Positions 15,141 through 23,283 of a stretch of 64,000 nt of DNA are shown in pieces. Origin of the DNA: Blastococcus litoris (GTDB taxonomy: Bacteria; Actinomycetota; Actinomycetes; Mycobacteriales; Geodermatophilaceae); assembly GCF_003075095.1 (NCBI RefSeq), contig NZ_QCZF01000004.1:186001-250000 (forward strand), in the 5' to 3' direction. Within the stretch, counting starts at the first letter, position 1. Each line of letters begins with the position of its first letter. The notes under the pieces were generated by a model that saw only the letters and a program-made list of their open reading frames with translations, did not search any database and was not told the origin of the DNA. The translations under genes were made by a program, and so were the position numbers.

Positions 15141-18011
15141 GTGCGGGACGGGGCGGGCGGGGTGGCGGTGGGCCTGCTCGGCCCGGTGACGGCGTGGCTG
15201 GACGGGGCCCCGGCGCCGCTGGGTGGCCCGAAACCGCGAGCCCTGCTGGCCCGTCTCGCGATCGCCCGCGGCCGGGTGCTGACCGACTCCGCCCTCATCG
15301 AGGACCTCTGGGGCGACGAGCCGCCGCGGTCGGCGCTCACGACCCTCCAGGGCTACGTCGCCGGACTGCGGCGGTCGCTCGAGCCGGGGCGCGGTGCCGC
15401 CGAGGCCGCGGTCCTGGTGCGGCAGGGACCGGGGTACGCCCTCTGCCTGGGTGCGGCGGCGGTCGACGCCGACCGCTTCGCCGACCTGACGGCACGGGCC
15501 ACCGACGACCTGGCGGCCGGCGACGCGGCAGCCGCGGAGCGCGCGGGACTGGAGGCGCTGGGGCTGTGGCGCGGGCCGGCGCTGGCCGGCTGCGGGGACC
15601 GGGAGTTCGCCCTGGCCGCGGCCGCGCGGCTCGACGACCTGCGCGAGGGCCTCCGGGAGACGGTGTGGTCGGCCCAGCTGGCGCTGGGCAGGCACCACGA
15701 GGTCGCGGCCGAGCTGGGCGACTTCACGCGCGAGCACCCGCTGCGGGAGCGCGGGTGGGAGCTGCTCGCGCTCGCCCACTACCGGGCAGGGCGCCAGGCG
15801 GACGCGCTGGCGTCCCTCCGTGCCGCGCGCGACGTCCTCGAGGAGGAGCTCGGTGCCGACCCCGGACCCGGGTTGACGTCCCTCTCCCGCGCCATCCTCC
15901 GGCAGGACCCTGCCCTCGACCTCCCCGCGCCCGCGGACAGGCGACCCGCCCGTTCCGCCGTCGTCCCGGAGCCGGAGCCGCCGGCCCCTCGCCGGCCGGG
16001 TCCCGGCGCGGCGGCGCTCCCGGTCCCGACCACACCGTTCCTCGGCCGCGGGGACGACGTCGACGCCGTCGGCCGCCTGCTCGACCAGCACCGCCTGGTG
16101 ACGCTGGCCGCCGCCGGTGGCATGGGCAAGACCCGGCTCGCCCTCGCGGTGGCCGGCGCCCGGGACCGCGCCGACGGTCCCTGGTTCGTCGACCTCGCGC
16201 CCGTCCAGGACGGCGACCGGGTGGTCGACGTCATGGCCACGACGCTGGGGTCGACGGGAGCGGGCACGCCCGCGGAACTGGCCGCCCTGCTGGGCGAGCG
16301 GCACGTCCTGCTGGTCCTCGACAACTGCGAGCAGGTGATCGCGGCCGTGGCCGCCGTGGTGACGGACGTGCTCGCACGGTGCCCGGGCGTCACGGTGCTG
16401 GCCACCAGCCGCGAGCCGCTGCTGGTGCCCGGCGAACGGGTCCACTGGCTCGGCCCGCTGCCCCGGGAGGAGGCGGTGACGCTGTTCCGGGAGCGCGTCG
16501 CCGCCTTCCGCCCGGACTGGCGACCGGACGCCGAGGAGGAATCGGCCGTCTCCGGGCTCTGCGACCAGCTCGACCGCATGCCGCTCGCCCTGGAGCTGGC
16601 CGCCGCCCAGTGCCGGCTGCTGTCGGTGCACCAGGTCGCGGCACTGGTGGGCGACCGGATGGCGCTGCGGTGGACGGGGAACCGGGGCGGAGGACGGCAC
16701 GCGACCATGCGGACCGCGATCGCCTGGTCGGTCGAGCAGCTCGAGCCCGAGGAGCGGGCGGTGTTCGCCGAGCTCGGGGTGTTCGCGGGCGGGTTCGACC
16801 TCGACGCGGCGGCGGCGGTGACCGGCCGGCCCGACGTGCTGCTCACCCTCGGCGGGCTGGTCGACAAGTCGCTCGTGGTGGTCGAGGGCGGCCACCCCGC
16901 CCGGTACCGGGTCCTCGAGGTGCTCCGGCAGTACGCCGCCGAGCTGCGCGACCCCGAGCAGGACCGGGTGCTGCGCGACCGCCACGTGGCCTGGGTGCGG
17001 TCCTTCACCGATCACGCCGACCGGGCGCTGCGTGGTTCGGACTCCGCGGCGTGGATGCGCCGTCTGGCGACGGAGTCGGCGAACGTGCGCTCCGCCCTGG
17101 ACCACTGCGCCGGGGACCCGGCCACGGCCCTCGAGATCGCCGCCGGGATGTACTGGTTCTGGTTCCGCCGCGGACCGGTCGTCGAGGGGCTGCAGCGGCT
17201 CTCGGGGGCGGTGGCCGCGATCGGCGCGACCCCCGTCCCGCACAGCACCCTCGTGCGCGCGGCCGTGGGGACCGCGCTGCTCAGCTACCTGCGCGGGGAC
17301 CTGGCCGGCCTCCTGGGCGCCCTGGAGCGCGTGGGCGTCCTCGGGGCGTCCGCCGTCGAGCCGGCCGACCGGGCCTACGCCTTCGCCACCCTGGCCTTCT
17401 TCGAGGCGTCGGCGGGATCGACCGGCCCCGCCCGCGAGCACGCCGGCATCGCACTGGCGGTGGCCGACGAGCTGGACCTCGACCACATCCGCGCCGAGGC
17501 GCTCATGTGCCTGGGGACGGCGTCCTTCCGCGAGGGCGACCACACCGCGGCGGCGGAGCAGCTGCAGGCGTGCCTGCGGGCGGCGCAGCGGGGCGGCTAC
17601 ACCTGGTGCGCGGTGTCCGCCGCGTGGCTGCTGGCGAAGTCGCGCATCGCCGCCGGGGAGCCGCTCCCCGGGATCGCGGTGGAGCTGATCGCCGCCGCCG
17701 ACGCGTGCGTCCTGGACGAGGACGTCACCTCGTGGCTGGTGGTGCTCGCGACCCTCGCCTACGTCGCCTTCCGCGGGGGGCTCGTGGACGACGCGCTCCT
17801 GCTGTCCGGGGTCGTCGCCCGGTACGGCGAGGAGGTGGGCTTCGTGCCCGAGGCGATGGACGCCGTCGAGCTGGCCCGCTACGGGGCGGAGATCCGCGAG
17901 GCCGTGCCCGCCGACGACCACGCCGACGGGCTCCGCCGCGGCCGCGCCCTCCCGGACCGGGAGGTGGAGGCCCTGGTGCGGGCCCTCCCGGCGGCTCTCG
18001 CGCGCGGGTAG
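15141..18011 (+). CDS. AfsR/SARP-family transcriptional regulator with NB-ARC ATPase
   Basis: About 956 residues in three parts. Residues 1-95 are an OmpR-like winged helix (LLGPVTAWLDG, then VLTDSALIEDLWG). Residues 100-250 are the bacterial transcriptional activation domain (REHPLRERGWELLALAHYRAGRQADAL). From about residue 300 comes an NB-ARC/STAND ATPase with Walker A AAGGMGKTRLALA and Walker B LLVLDNCEQV. TPR-like helices fill the C-terminus. SARP regulators usually activate neighbouring secondary-metabolite genes, and the next genes, on the opposite strand, are the RiPP cluster. The GTG at 15141 is chosen because it fits the family N-terminus. Confidence 0.88.
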   Translation: MRDGAGGVAVGLLGPVTAWLDGAPAPLGGPKPRALLARLAIARGRVLTDSALIEDLWGDEPPRSALTTLQGYVAGLRRSLEPGRGAAEAAVLVRQGPGYALCLGAAAVDADRFADLTARATDDLAAGDAAAAERAGLEALGLWRGPALAGCGDREFALAAAARLDDLREGLRETVWSAQLALGRHHEVAAELGDFTREHPLRERGWELLALAHYRAGRQADALASLRAARDVLEEELGADPGPGLTSLSRAILRQDPALDLPAPADRRPARSAVVPEPEPPAPRRPGPGAAALPVPTTPFLGRGDDVDAVGRLLDQHRLVTLAAAGGMGKTRLALAVAGARDRADGPWFVDLAPVQDGDRVVDVMATTLGSTGAGTPAELAALLGERHVLLVLDNCEQVIAAVAAVVTDVLARCPGVTVLATSREPLLVPGERVHWLGPLPREEAVTLFRERVAAFRPDWRPDAEEESAVSGLCDQLDRMPLALELAAAQCRLLSVHQVAALVGDRMALRWTGNRGGGRHATMRTAIAWSVEQLEPEERAVFAELGVFAGGFDLDAAAAVTGRPDVLLTLGGLVDKSLVVVEGGHPARYRVLEVLRQYAAELRDPEQDRVLRDRHVAWVRSFTDHADRALRGSDSAAWMRRLATESANVRSALDHCAGDPATALEIAAGMYWFWFRRGPVVEGLQRLSGAVAAIGATPVPHSTLVRAAVGTALLSYLRGDLAGLLGALERVGVLGASAVEPADRAYAFATLAFFEASAGSTGPAREHAGIALAVADELDLDHIRAEALMCLGTASFREGDHTAAAEQLQACLRAAQRGGYTWCAVSAAWLLAKSRIAAGEPLPGIAVELIAAADACVLDEDVTSWLVVLATLAYVAFRGGLVDDALLLSGVVARYGEEVGFVPEAMDAVELARYGAEIREAVPADDHADGLRRGRALPDREVEALVRALPAALARG

Positions 18012-18023
18012 CGACCGAGGCGG

Positions 18024-20267
18024 TCAGCCGTCCTGGTGCGCCACGAGTGCGGCGTACCTGCCGCCCAGCGCCAGCAGTTCCGGGTGCGTCCCCTGCTCGA
18101 CGACGCGGCCGCCGTCGAGCACCAGGATCCGGTCGGCGCCGCGGACGGTGCTCAGCCGGTGGGCGATCACGATCCGGGTCTGCCGGAGCCCGGCGATGTT
18201 GGCGGCCACCACGGCCTCGGTGGCGGTGTCCAGGGCGCTCGTGGCCTCGTCGAGCAGGAGCACGCGCGGCCGCCCCAGCAGCGCCCGTGCCAGCGCGACC
18301 CGCTGGCGCTGGCCGCCGGAGAGACCCGTCCCCTCGCGGAGGACCGTGTCGTAGCCCATCGGCATCGCCGCCACCTCGTCGTGCAGGGCCGCCAGCCGGG
18401 CGGCAGCCTCGACGTCGGCCCGGCTCGCATTCGGCCGTCCCAGGGCGATGTTGTCGGCGATCGTCCCGGTGAACAGCACGCAGTCCTGGCTGACGACCCC
18501 GAGTTGGCGCCGCAGGCCGGGCAGGGCCACCTCCCGGGCACGGACACCGTCGAAGAGCACCTCGCCCTCGGTCGGCTCGTGCAGACCCAGCAGGACGCGG
18601 GCGAGGGTGGACTTGCCCGAGCCCGAGGGGCCGACGAGTGCCACCGTGCTGCCCGCGGGGACGTCGACGTCGACGTCGCGGACCACCCACGGGGAGCGCT
18701 GGTCGTAGCGGAAGCCGACACCCCGGACGGTGAGCCCGCCGCTGAGCGGCGGCGCCTCGGGCAGCTCCGGGTCGTCCTGCTCCGGCTGGGCCGCGAGGAC
18801 GTCCCCGAGCCGGCGGAGGTGGGCCGCTCCGGCCTGCAGCCGCGCGGCGCTGCCGAGGAGCGAGCCGATCGGGACGAGGGCGGTGACCGCCAGGGTCGAC
18901 AGGGCCAGGGCCGACCCCAGGGACAGGTCGCCGGTCACCGTCGCGTGCACACCGACCCACATCAGCACGCCCGGGCCGACCAGCCGCAGCGCCCCCAGGG
19001 CGGCGTCGACCGAGGTCTGGAGCGCCGCGCTGCTCGCGGAGTCGGCCAGCGCGACGTCGAAGTGCCGCCGCCACGCGCCCACCAGCGCGGGCTCGCTGCC
19101 GCCGGCCTTCACCGTCTCCATCCCCGAGACCGCCTCCAGGAGCAGCCCCTCCGCGGCGGCCGAGGTGGCGAGCTCCCGCTCGGCGAGGTCGCGGATCCGG
19201 CGGCGCGGCACCAGCACGACGGCGGCCTGCAGCGCGGCCAGCACGAGCAGCGCCGCGCCGAGCCGGAGGTCGGCCCACAGGACCGCGACCAGGTACACCG
19301 CGGCCATCGGGGCGTCGATCACCGCCGCGACCACCTGACCGCTGACCAGCTCGCGGAGGCTGGACAGGCCGTTGACCCGGGACACCACGTCCGCGGTCCC
19401 GCGCCGGGTGAACCAGGAGTACGGCAGCGCGAACAGGCGGGTGACGACGTCGGGGGTGAGCGACGCGTCGATCCGGCGGCGCAGGGCGACCAGGACCCTG
19501 GCCCGGAGCAGCGCGACCGCCGTCCACGCGCAGGTCACCGCCGCGAGCAGCCAGCCGAGCACGGCCAGCAGGCCCGTGTCGCCGTCGGGGACGACCCGGT
19601 CCACGAGCAGGGCGGAGAACAGCGGGACGGCGGCGCCGATGCCCTGCAGCAGCAGCGAGGCGACGACGGCGCCGGCCAGCGGGAGCCGGCCCGCGCGCAG
19701 CGCCTGCGCGGCCAGCGGCCGGCGCCACGCGGTCTGCTGGGCCGGGATCGGCGTCACGGGCCGGTCGGACGGTGCGGTGAAGGTCAGGACGACCCCGGTG
19801 GCGCCGGCCGCGAACTCCTCGGCGGGGAGGACGCGACGTCCGCGCGCCGGGTCGTGCACGACCACCCCGCGCCGGGTGGTGCCCGTGACGACGACGAAGT
19901 GGGACCCCGCCCAGTGGACGACGAGCGGGGCGGGAGCCGTCCGCGCCGGGGACAGCAGCTCGACCAGCGTCGCCGGGTCGATGCGGAAGCCGCGGGCCGT
20001 GAACCCGAGCGCCCGGCCCGCGTCGAGGAGCGCAGCGGCCGACAGCCCGTCGCGACCCACGTCGAGAACCGCGGCGACCTCGGCCGCACCCACCCGGACC
20101 CCCGCGTGCCCGAGCACCATGGCCAGGCAGGCGGCGCCGCAGTCGGCGGTGCCCTGCTGCGGGACGAACGGGACGCGCCGGCCACGTCGCGGGCCGGCGG
20201 CCCGCGGGACGCCAGCGTCCGCCGCCGTGCGGGTCTCCTGACCCGTGCCCGCCGTGGACACGGTCAT
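18024..20267 (-). CDS. Peptidase C39-containing ABC transporter (RiPP leader protease and exporter)
   Basis: This 747-residue PCAT protein cleaves double-glycine leaders and exports the mature peptide. The N-terminal C39 peptidase is intact: Cys43 in QQGTADCGAACL, His123 in GSHFVVV and Asp139 in VVHDPARG. Six transmembrane helices lie at about residues 175-430. The ATPase domain has GPSGSGKSTLARVL, LSGGQRQRVALARALL and LLLDEATSALD. The ATG at 20267-20265 overlaps the stop of the PpiC-like gene by 4 nt. It is the last gene of the RiPP operon and converges with the AfsR-like gene, 12 nt away. The precursor at 22438-22596 has a matching double-glycine leader. Confidence 0.95.
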   Translation of the reverse strand: MTVSTAGTGQETRTAADAGVPRAAGPRRGRRVPFVPQQGTADCGAACLAMVLGHAGVRVGAAEVAAVLDVGRDGLSAAALLDAGRALGFTARGFRIDPATLVELLSPARTAPAPLVVHWAGSHFVVVTGTTRRGVVVHDPARGRRVLPAEEFAAGATGVVLTFTAPSDRPVTPIPAQQTAWRRPLAAQALRAGRLPLAGAVVASLLLQGIGAAVPLFSALLVDRVVPDGDTGLLAVLGWLLAAVTCAWTAVALLRARVLVALRRRIDASLTPDVVTRLFALPYSWFTRRGTADVVSRVNGLSSLRELVSGQVVAAVIDAPMAAVYLVAVLWADLRLGAALLVLAALQAAVVLVPRRRIRDLAERELATSAAAEGLLLEAVSGMETVKAGGSEPALVGAWRRHFDVALADSASSAALQTSVDAALGALRLVGPGVLMWVGVHATVTGDLSLGSALALSTLAVTALVPIGSLLGSAARLQAGAAHLRRLGDVLAAQPEQDDPELPEAPPLSGGLTVRGVGFRYDQRSPWVVRDVDVDVPAGSTVALVGPSGSGKSTLARVLLGLHEPTEGEVLFDGVRAREVALPGLRRQLGVVSQDCVLFTGTIADNIALGRPNASRADVEAAARLAALHDEVAAMPMGYDTVLREGTGLSGGQRQRVALARALLGRPRVLLLDEATSALDTATEAVVAANIAGLRQTRIVIAHRLSTVRGADRILVLDGGRVVEQGTHPELLALGGRYAALVAHQDG

Positions 20268-21319
20268 GCGACGGCCGCCGTGCCGGTGGCCGCGTCGGTG
20301 GACGCGGTGTCGCCCCAGCCCCAGCGGACGGACGCGCTCCGGCGCCGGTCGGCGAGCCAGGCGGCGAACAGCGCGTCCCGCGCCTCCCGCCGCGCCGCCG
20401 CCGGCGACGCCTCGAGCACCTCCGTGACCTCGACGACCACCGCCCCGTCCGGCGCGGGGGCGCACCAGACGAGACCGGGGGCGAGCGCGCCCGGCGCGCC
20501 GGGCAGGTCGGCAGCGGCCACCTCGCCGGTCGTGACCGTCAGCGCCGTCCCGGCAGCCAGCTCGGCGGCCGCGGCAGCCACCAGCGAGCCGCTCCGGGCG
20601 GCGGCGGCCAGCCGCTGGGCGAGCGCGGGGTGGGCCACCGTCACCTCGGTCCGGCGCACCCGGCCGCCCGCACGGGGGTGCTCGGCGAGCCAGGCGTCGA
20701 CGCCGGGGGCCGTGACCCGGTCGCGCAGGCCGGCCAGCTCGGCCTCCCACCGGGCCATGTCCTCGAGGCCCTGGGCGGTCAGGCCGCGGTCGCCGAGCCA
20801 GCGGACGGTGTCCTCGGCGGTGAGCAGCCCGCGGGCGCGCCGGAACGCGTCGACGGCCGCCTGCAGGTCGGCCGGGCCGAGCTCGACGGGGTCCTCGGCC
20901 AGCACCCGCCGGACGAGGCAGGCGTTGACGAGCCGGTCGAGCAGGGCCGTCTCCTGCCACAGGACGTCCAGCAGCGCGACGCCGTCCTCGACGCTCAGGG
21001 GCACGCCGTCGACGGTCAGGAGCACCGACTCCTCGACGCGCTGCGCGCCGCGCATGACCCACGGGACGGTGGAGGGAGGCGTCCAGGAGAGGGAGACCGC
21101 ACCGCCGTCGGCGCCGGTGAGCAGCAGGGCCCGGGCCACCGACCCATCGAGGGACTCGCGCTGGTGGAGGAGGCGCACGCGCCGGCCGGGGTGGGCGGCC
21201 CGCAGCGCGCGCAGCTCGCCGGTCTCGTCGGCGCGGTCGGGGCCCGCGGCGTCCAGCCGCAGGAGCGCGGCCAGCGCGGCGTCGAGCATGCCGGCCTCGG
21301 GCAGGGGCGGGAGCGTCAT
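20264..21319 (-). CDS. PpiC/SurA-like putative peptide maturation protein
   Basis: A 351-residue protein without obvious enzyme motifs. The middle part (about residues 120-205: LVNACLVRRVLAEDPVELGP, then FRRARGLLTAEDTVRWLGDRGL) resembles the helical chaperone part of PpiC/SurA foldases, and the C-terminus ends in a PpiC-like portion. This matches the uncharacterised PpiC-related maturation proteins found in predicted peptide-modification clusters. It is coupled by 4-nt overlaps to the ATP-grasp gene upstream and the transporter gene downstream. I infer it binds or presents the precursor. No signal peptide is seen, so it probably acts in the cytoplasm. Confidence 0.7.
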   Translation of the reverse strand: MTLPPLPEAGMLDAALAALLRLDAAGPDRADETGELRALRAAHPGRRVRLLHQRESLDGSVARALLLTGADGGAVSLSWTPPSTVPWVMRGAQRVEESVLLTVDGVPLSVEDGVALLDVLWQETALLDRLVNACLVRRVLAEDPVELGPADLQAAVDAFRRARGLLTAEDTVRWLGDRGLTAQGLEDMARWEAELAGLRDRVTAPGVDAWLAEHPRAGGRVRRTEVTVAHPALAQRLAAAARSGSLVAAAAAELAAGTALTVTTGEVAAADLPGAPGALAPGLVWCAPAPDGAVVVEVTEVLEASPAAARREARDALFAAWLADRRRSASVRWGWGDTASTDAATGTAAVA

Positions 21320-22344
21320 CGCAGGGCTCCGATCGGCGGGAGGTCGTGGGCGGGTGCCGGCGCGGCCAGTCGTTGCAGCTCGTCGGCGATCGCCGCGGAG
21401 ATGGGCAGGCCGGTGGCGTCTTCGATCCACAGCCACTGCCCGTTGGGGTTGATCTCGAGGAAGACGTAGCGGCGGTCGGGCGTGAGCACCAGGTCGATCG
21501 CGCCGTAGCGCAGCCCCAGCTCGGACACCAGGCGCAGGCACCGGTCCCGCACCGGTCCGGGCAGGTCGTGGACGGCGTGCCGCGTGGTCGCGCCGTCGTA
21601 GCACCGCCAGTCCAGGCGGGTGTGGTTGGACTGCTGGCTGTGGATCTCCGCGGCGAAGACCTGCCCGCCGACCACGGTCACCCGCAGCTCGACGTGCTTG
21701 GGCACGTAGGCCTGCACGATGACGGGGCACAGGACGGCCGAGGCGGCGGCGGTCACGTCGTGGACGGTGACCGGTTCGGCCTTGCGGGTCAGGGCGCCGC
21801 CGTCGTCCTCCCGGAGCCAGGGGCGCTCCAGGGGCTTGCTGATCACCGCTCCCTGGTGCTCGTCCCAGAAGTCGAGCAGGGCGTCGGGATCCGTGGTCAC
21901 CAGCGTGGGCGGCAGCTCGAAGCCGAGCATCCCGGCCAGCCGGAGCTGGCCCAGCTTCTGGCCGGCGAGGCGGATCGTGTCCCGGGTCGCCGGGAGCGTG
22001 GGGCGGTCGATGCCGGCCCACACGTCGTCGGCCAGCCGGGCGAGCTCCGCGGTGGCGAGCGCTGCGACGGGGCCGGTCAGGGCGGGGTCGGACCCCACGG
22101 CCCCGGGCTTGCGCACCCACACGGCGGTGACGTCGGCGAGCTCCACCCGCTCCTCGCCACGGTGCAGGACGTGCGCGAACCGGCCCTGCGCGTCGCAGCC
22201 GGCGCTGAGACGGGCCCGCACGGGCAGGTCGGCCGGGTCGAAGACGGTGACCCGCACGCCCCGGTCGGTCAGCATCGTGCAGACGCGGCGGGCGTGCTGG
22301 TCGCCGGGGGCGGTGAGGACCAGGACGTGGGGCTGGGCGGGCAC
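21316..22344 (-). CDS. ATP-grasp ribosomal peptide maturase (MvdD/graspetide-ligase-like)
   Basis: A 342-residue RimK-like ATP-grasp ligase. Visible features are an N-terminal VLVLTAPGDQHARRV pre-ATP-grasp segment, GAVISKPL, VIVQAYVPKHVELRVTVVG, the maturase-specific HSQQSNHTRLDWR, and the metal-binding signature FLEINPNGQWLWIE. Enzymes of this group join Ser/Thr or Lys side chains of a precursor to Asp/Glu carboxylates using ATP, giving omega-ester or omega-amide rings. The start is GTG with GGAGGA upstream. It lies 93 nt downstream of the 52-residue precursor gene, so the peptide substrate is very probably that product. Confidence 0.9.
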   Translation of the reverse strand: MPAQPHVLVLTAPGDQHARRVCTMLTDRGVRVTVFDPADLPVRARLSAGCDAQGRFAHVLHRGEERVELADVTAVWVRKPGAVGSDPALTGPVAALATAELARLADDVWAGIDRPTLPATRDTIRLAGQKLGQLRLAGMLGFELPPTLVTTDPDALLDFWDEHQGAVISKPLERPWLREDDGGALTRKAEPVTVHDVTAAASAVLCPVIVQAYVPKHVELRVTVVGGQVFAAEIHSQQSNHTRLDWRCYDGATTRHAVHDLPGPVRDRCLRLVSELGLRYGAIDLVLTPDRRYVFLEINPNGQWLWIEDATGLPISAAIADELQRLAAPAPAHDLPPIGALR

Positions 22345-22390
22345 GGGGTCCTCCGGTCTCGGGACGGTCGGTCGGGGGGAAGGCTGCGGG

Positions 22391-22424
22391 GAGGGGGCGC
22401 GGCCGGGAAGGGTCGCGCCCCCTC
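22391..22424 (-). terminator. Attenuator-like hairpin between RiPP precursor and maturase genes
   Basis: An 11-bp perfect stem, GAGGGGGCGCG (22391-22401) with CGCGCCCCCTC (22414-22424), has a 12-nt loop. It lies 13 nt past the precursor stop and 47 nt before the ATP-grasp start. Such partial terminators often keep precursor mRNA more abundant than that of the modifying enzymes. Confidence 0.6.
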
Positions 22425-22437
22425 GCCCCGGGGGTGA

Positions 22438-22596
22438 TCAGAAGTCGGCGTCGGTGCCGCACCAGCCCCCGGCGATGTCGATGACCTGGCTCGAGGTGCC
22501 CTGGTTGGCGCGGCGGCCACCCACGACCTCGGTGAGGGTCTCGACCTCGAGCTCCTCGCCGGCGGCGGCGATGTCGGCGATCACGGTGCTGTTCAT
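22438..22596 (-). CDS. RiPP precursor peptide with double-glycine leader
   Basis: A 52-residue peptide starting MNSTVIADIAAAGEELEVET. It has an excellent ribosome site (AAGGAG, 7 nt before the ATG). Residues 14-27 form a canonical C39 leader: Leu16 at -12, Leu21 at -7, Val24 at -4 and Gly26-Gly27 at -2/-1 (VVGG). Cleavage would release a 25-residue core, residues 28-52. Possible ester donors are Thr34, Ser35, Ser36 and Thr48; acceptors are Asp40, Asp49 and Asp51. The core also has Trp45 and Cys46 and ends in TDADF. A second Gly-Gly is at 43-44. Position directly upstream of an ATP-grasp maturase, a PpiC-like protein and a C39 exporter makes this the substrate. The core does not resemble a graspetide class known to me. 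Confidence 0.88.
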   Translation of the reverse strand: MNSTVIADIAAAGEELEVETLTEVVGGRRANQGTSSQVIDIAGGWCGTDADF

Positions 22597-22616
22597 GGCG
22601 GTTCTCCTTGGTGTCG

Positions 22617-22634
22617 TGTCGGCTTGTTCCGACA
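22617..22634 (-). promoter_or_regulatory. Small inverted repeat upstream of the RiPP precursor
   Basis: TGTCGG (22617-22622) and CCGACA (22629-22634) form a perfect 6-bp inverted repeat with a 6-nt spacer, 20 nt upstream of the precursor start codon. It could be an operator or a leader stem-loop. The 139-nt gap to the flavin reductase gene should also hold the RiPP promoter, which I cannot place. Confidence 0.35.
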
Positions 22635-22735
22635 GGGAGAACCGTGCCCGCCACCGCTGGAGGCCTGGTGGGAGTTCGCTGGGGACGCGTCCCCCGGCGC
22701 TGGGAAGCTGCTGGAGGGGGCGACGTCCGCGCAGG

Positions 22736-23248
22736 TCAGGCGCGCGCGGCGGGATTCCCGGACTCGTCGACGTACCGGCCCCGCAGGCGCAGCAGGGGCC
22801 GCCCCAGCGGGTTCAGCGCGACCACGGCGTCCACGGCGAGCAGCGCCACGACGTGGTCGCCGGCCCCCACCAGCTGCTGCAGGCGGCAGTCGAGCGTGGT
22901 GAGGCCGTCGTCGAGCACGATCGCCCCGCTGCCGGGGGCGCGGGACCACGGCACCGACTCCAGCAGGTGGCGGGCGCTCGGGCGGCCGGCCGACGAGAAC
23001 CGGGAGGCCACGATCGCGTGCTGGGCGGCCAGCACGGTCAGCCCGCACGAGCCGACCTCCTCGAGCACCTCGGCGGGGTAGCCCGACGCCGTCAGGCCCA
23101 CGGCGACCAGCGCCGGGTCGGCCGACACGCTCATCACCGAGGTGACCGTCGTCCCGACGTCGTCGATGCCGTCGCGCACGGTCAGCAAGCAGACCCCTGC
23201 GGCGTACTGCCCCAGGGCGGCGGCGAAGTCCGAGCGGTCGACCGGCAT
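22736..23248 (-). CDS. Flavin reductase-like (FMN-binding split barrel) protein
   Basis: A 170-residue protein. It starts in the typical way for NAD(P)H:flavin reductases (DRSDFAAALGQYAAGVCLLTV), with the FMN-loop TTVTSVMSVSADPALVAVGL and the C-terminal DHVVALLAVDAVVALNPLGRPLL. Such enzymes supply reduced FMN to monooxygenases or act as small FMN oxidoreductases. It is divergent from the FAD oxidoreductase gene, 35 nt apart, and upstream of the RiPP operon on the same strand. A role in the RiPP pathway is possible but not indicated by the sequence. Confidence 0.82.
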   Translation of the reverse strand: MPVDRSDFAAALGQYAAGVCLLTVRDGIDDVGTTVTSVMSVSADPALVAVGLTASGYPAEVLEEVGSCGLTVLAAQHAIVASRFSSAGRPSARHLLESVPWSRAPGSGAIVLDDGLTTLDCRLQQLVGAGDHVVALLAVDAVVALNPLGRPLLRLRGRYVDESGNPAARA

Positions 23249-23283
23249 GGCGGCCAGTCGACCACACCGGGGAGGATGCCGAG

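Noticed and set aside
14999-21452. Long open frames opposite or overlapping the AfsR-like, transporter and PpiC-like genes
   Set aside because: Composition is typical of alternative frames in GC-rich DNA, and the genes they overlap have intact conserved motifs.
18024-22596. Lanthipeptide or lasso-peptide cluster
   Set aside because: There is no LanM/LanB/LanC, cyclase or asparagine-synthetase-like gene; the modifying enzyme is an ATP-grasp ligase.
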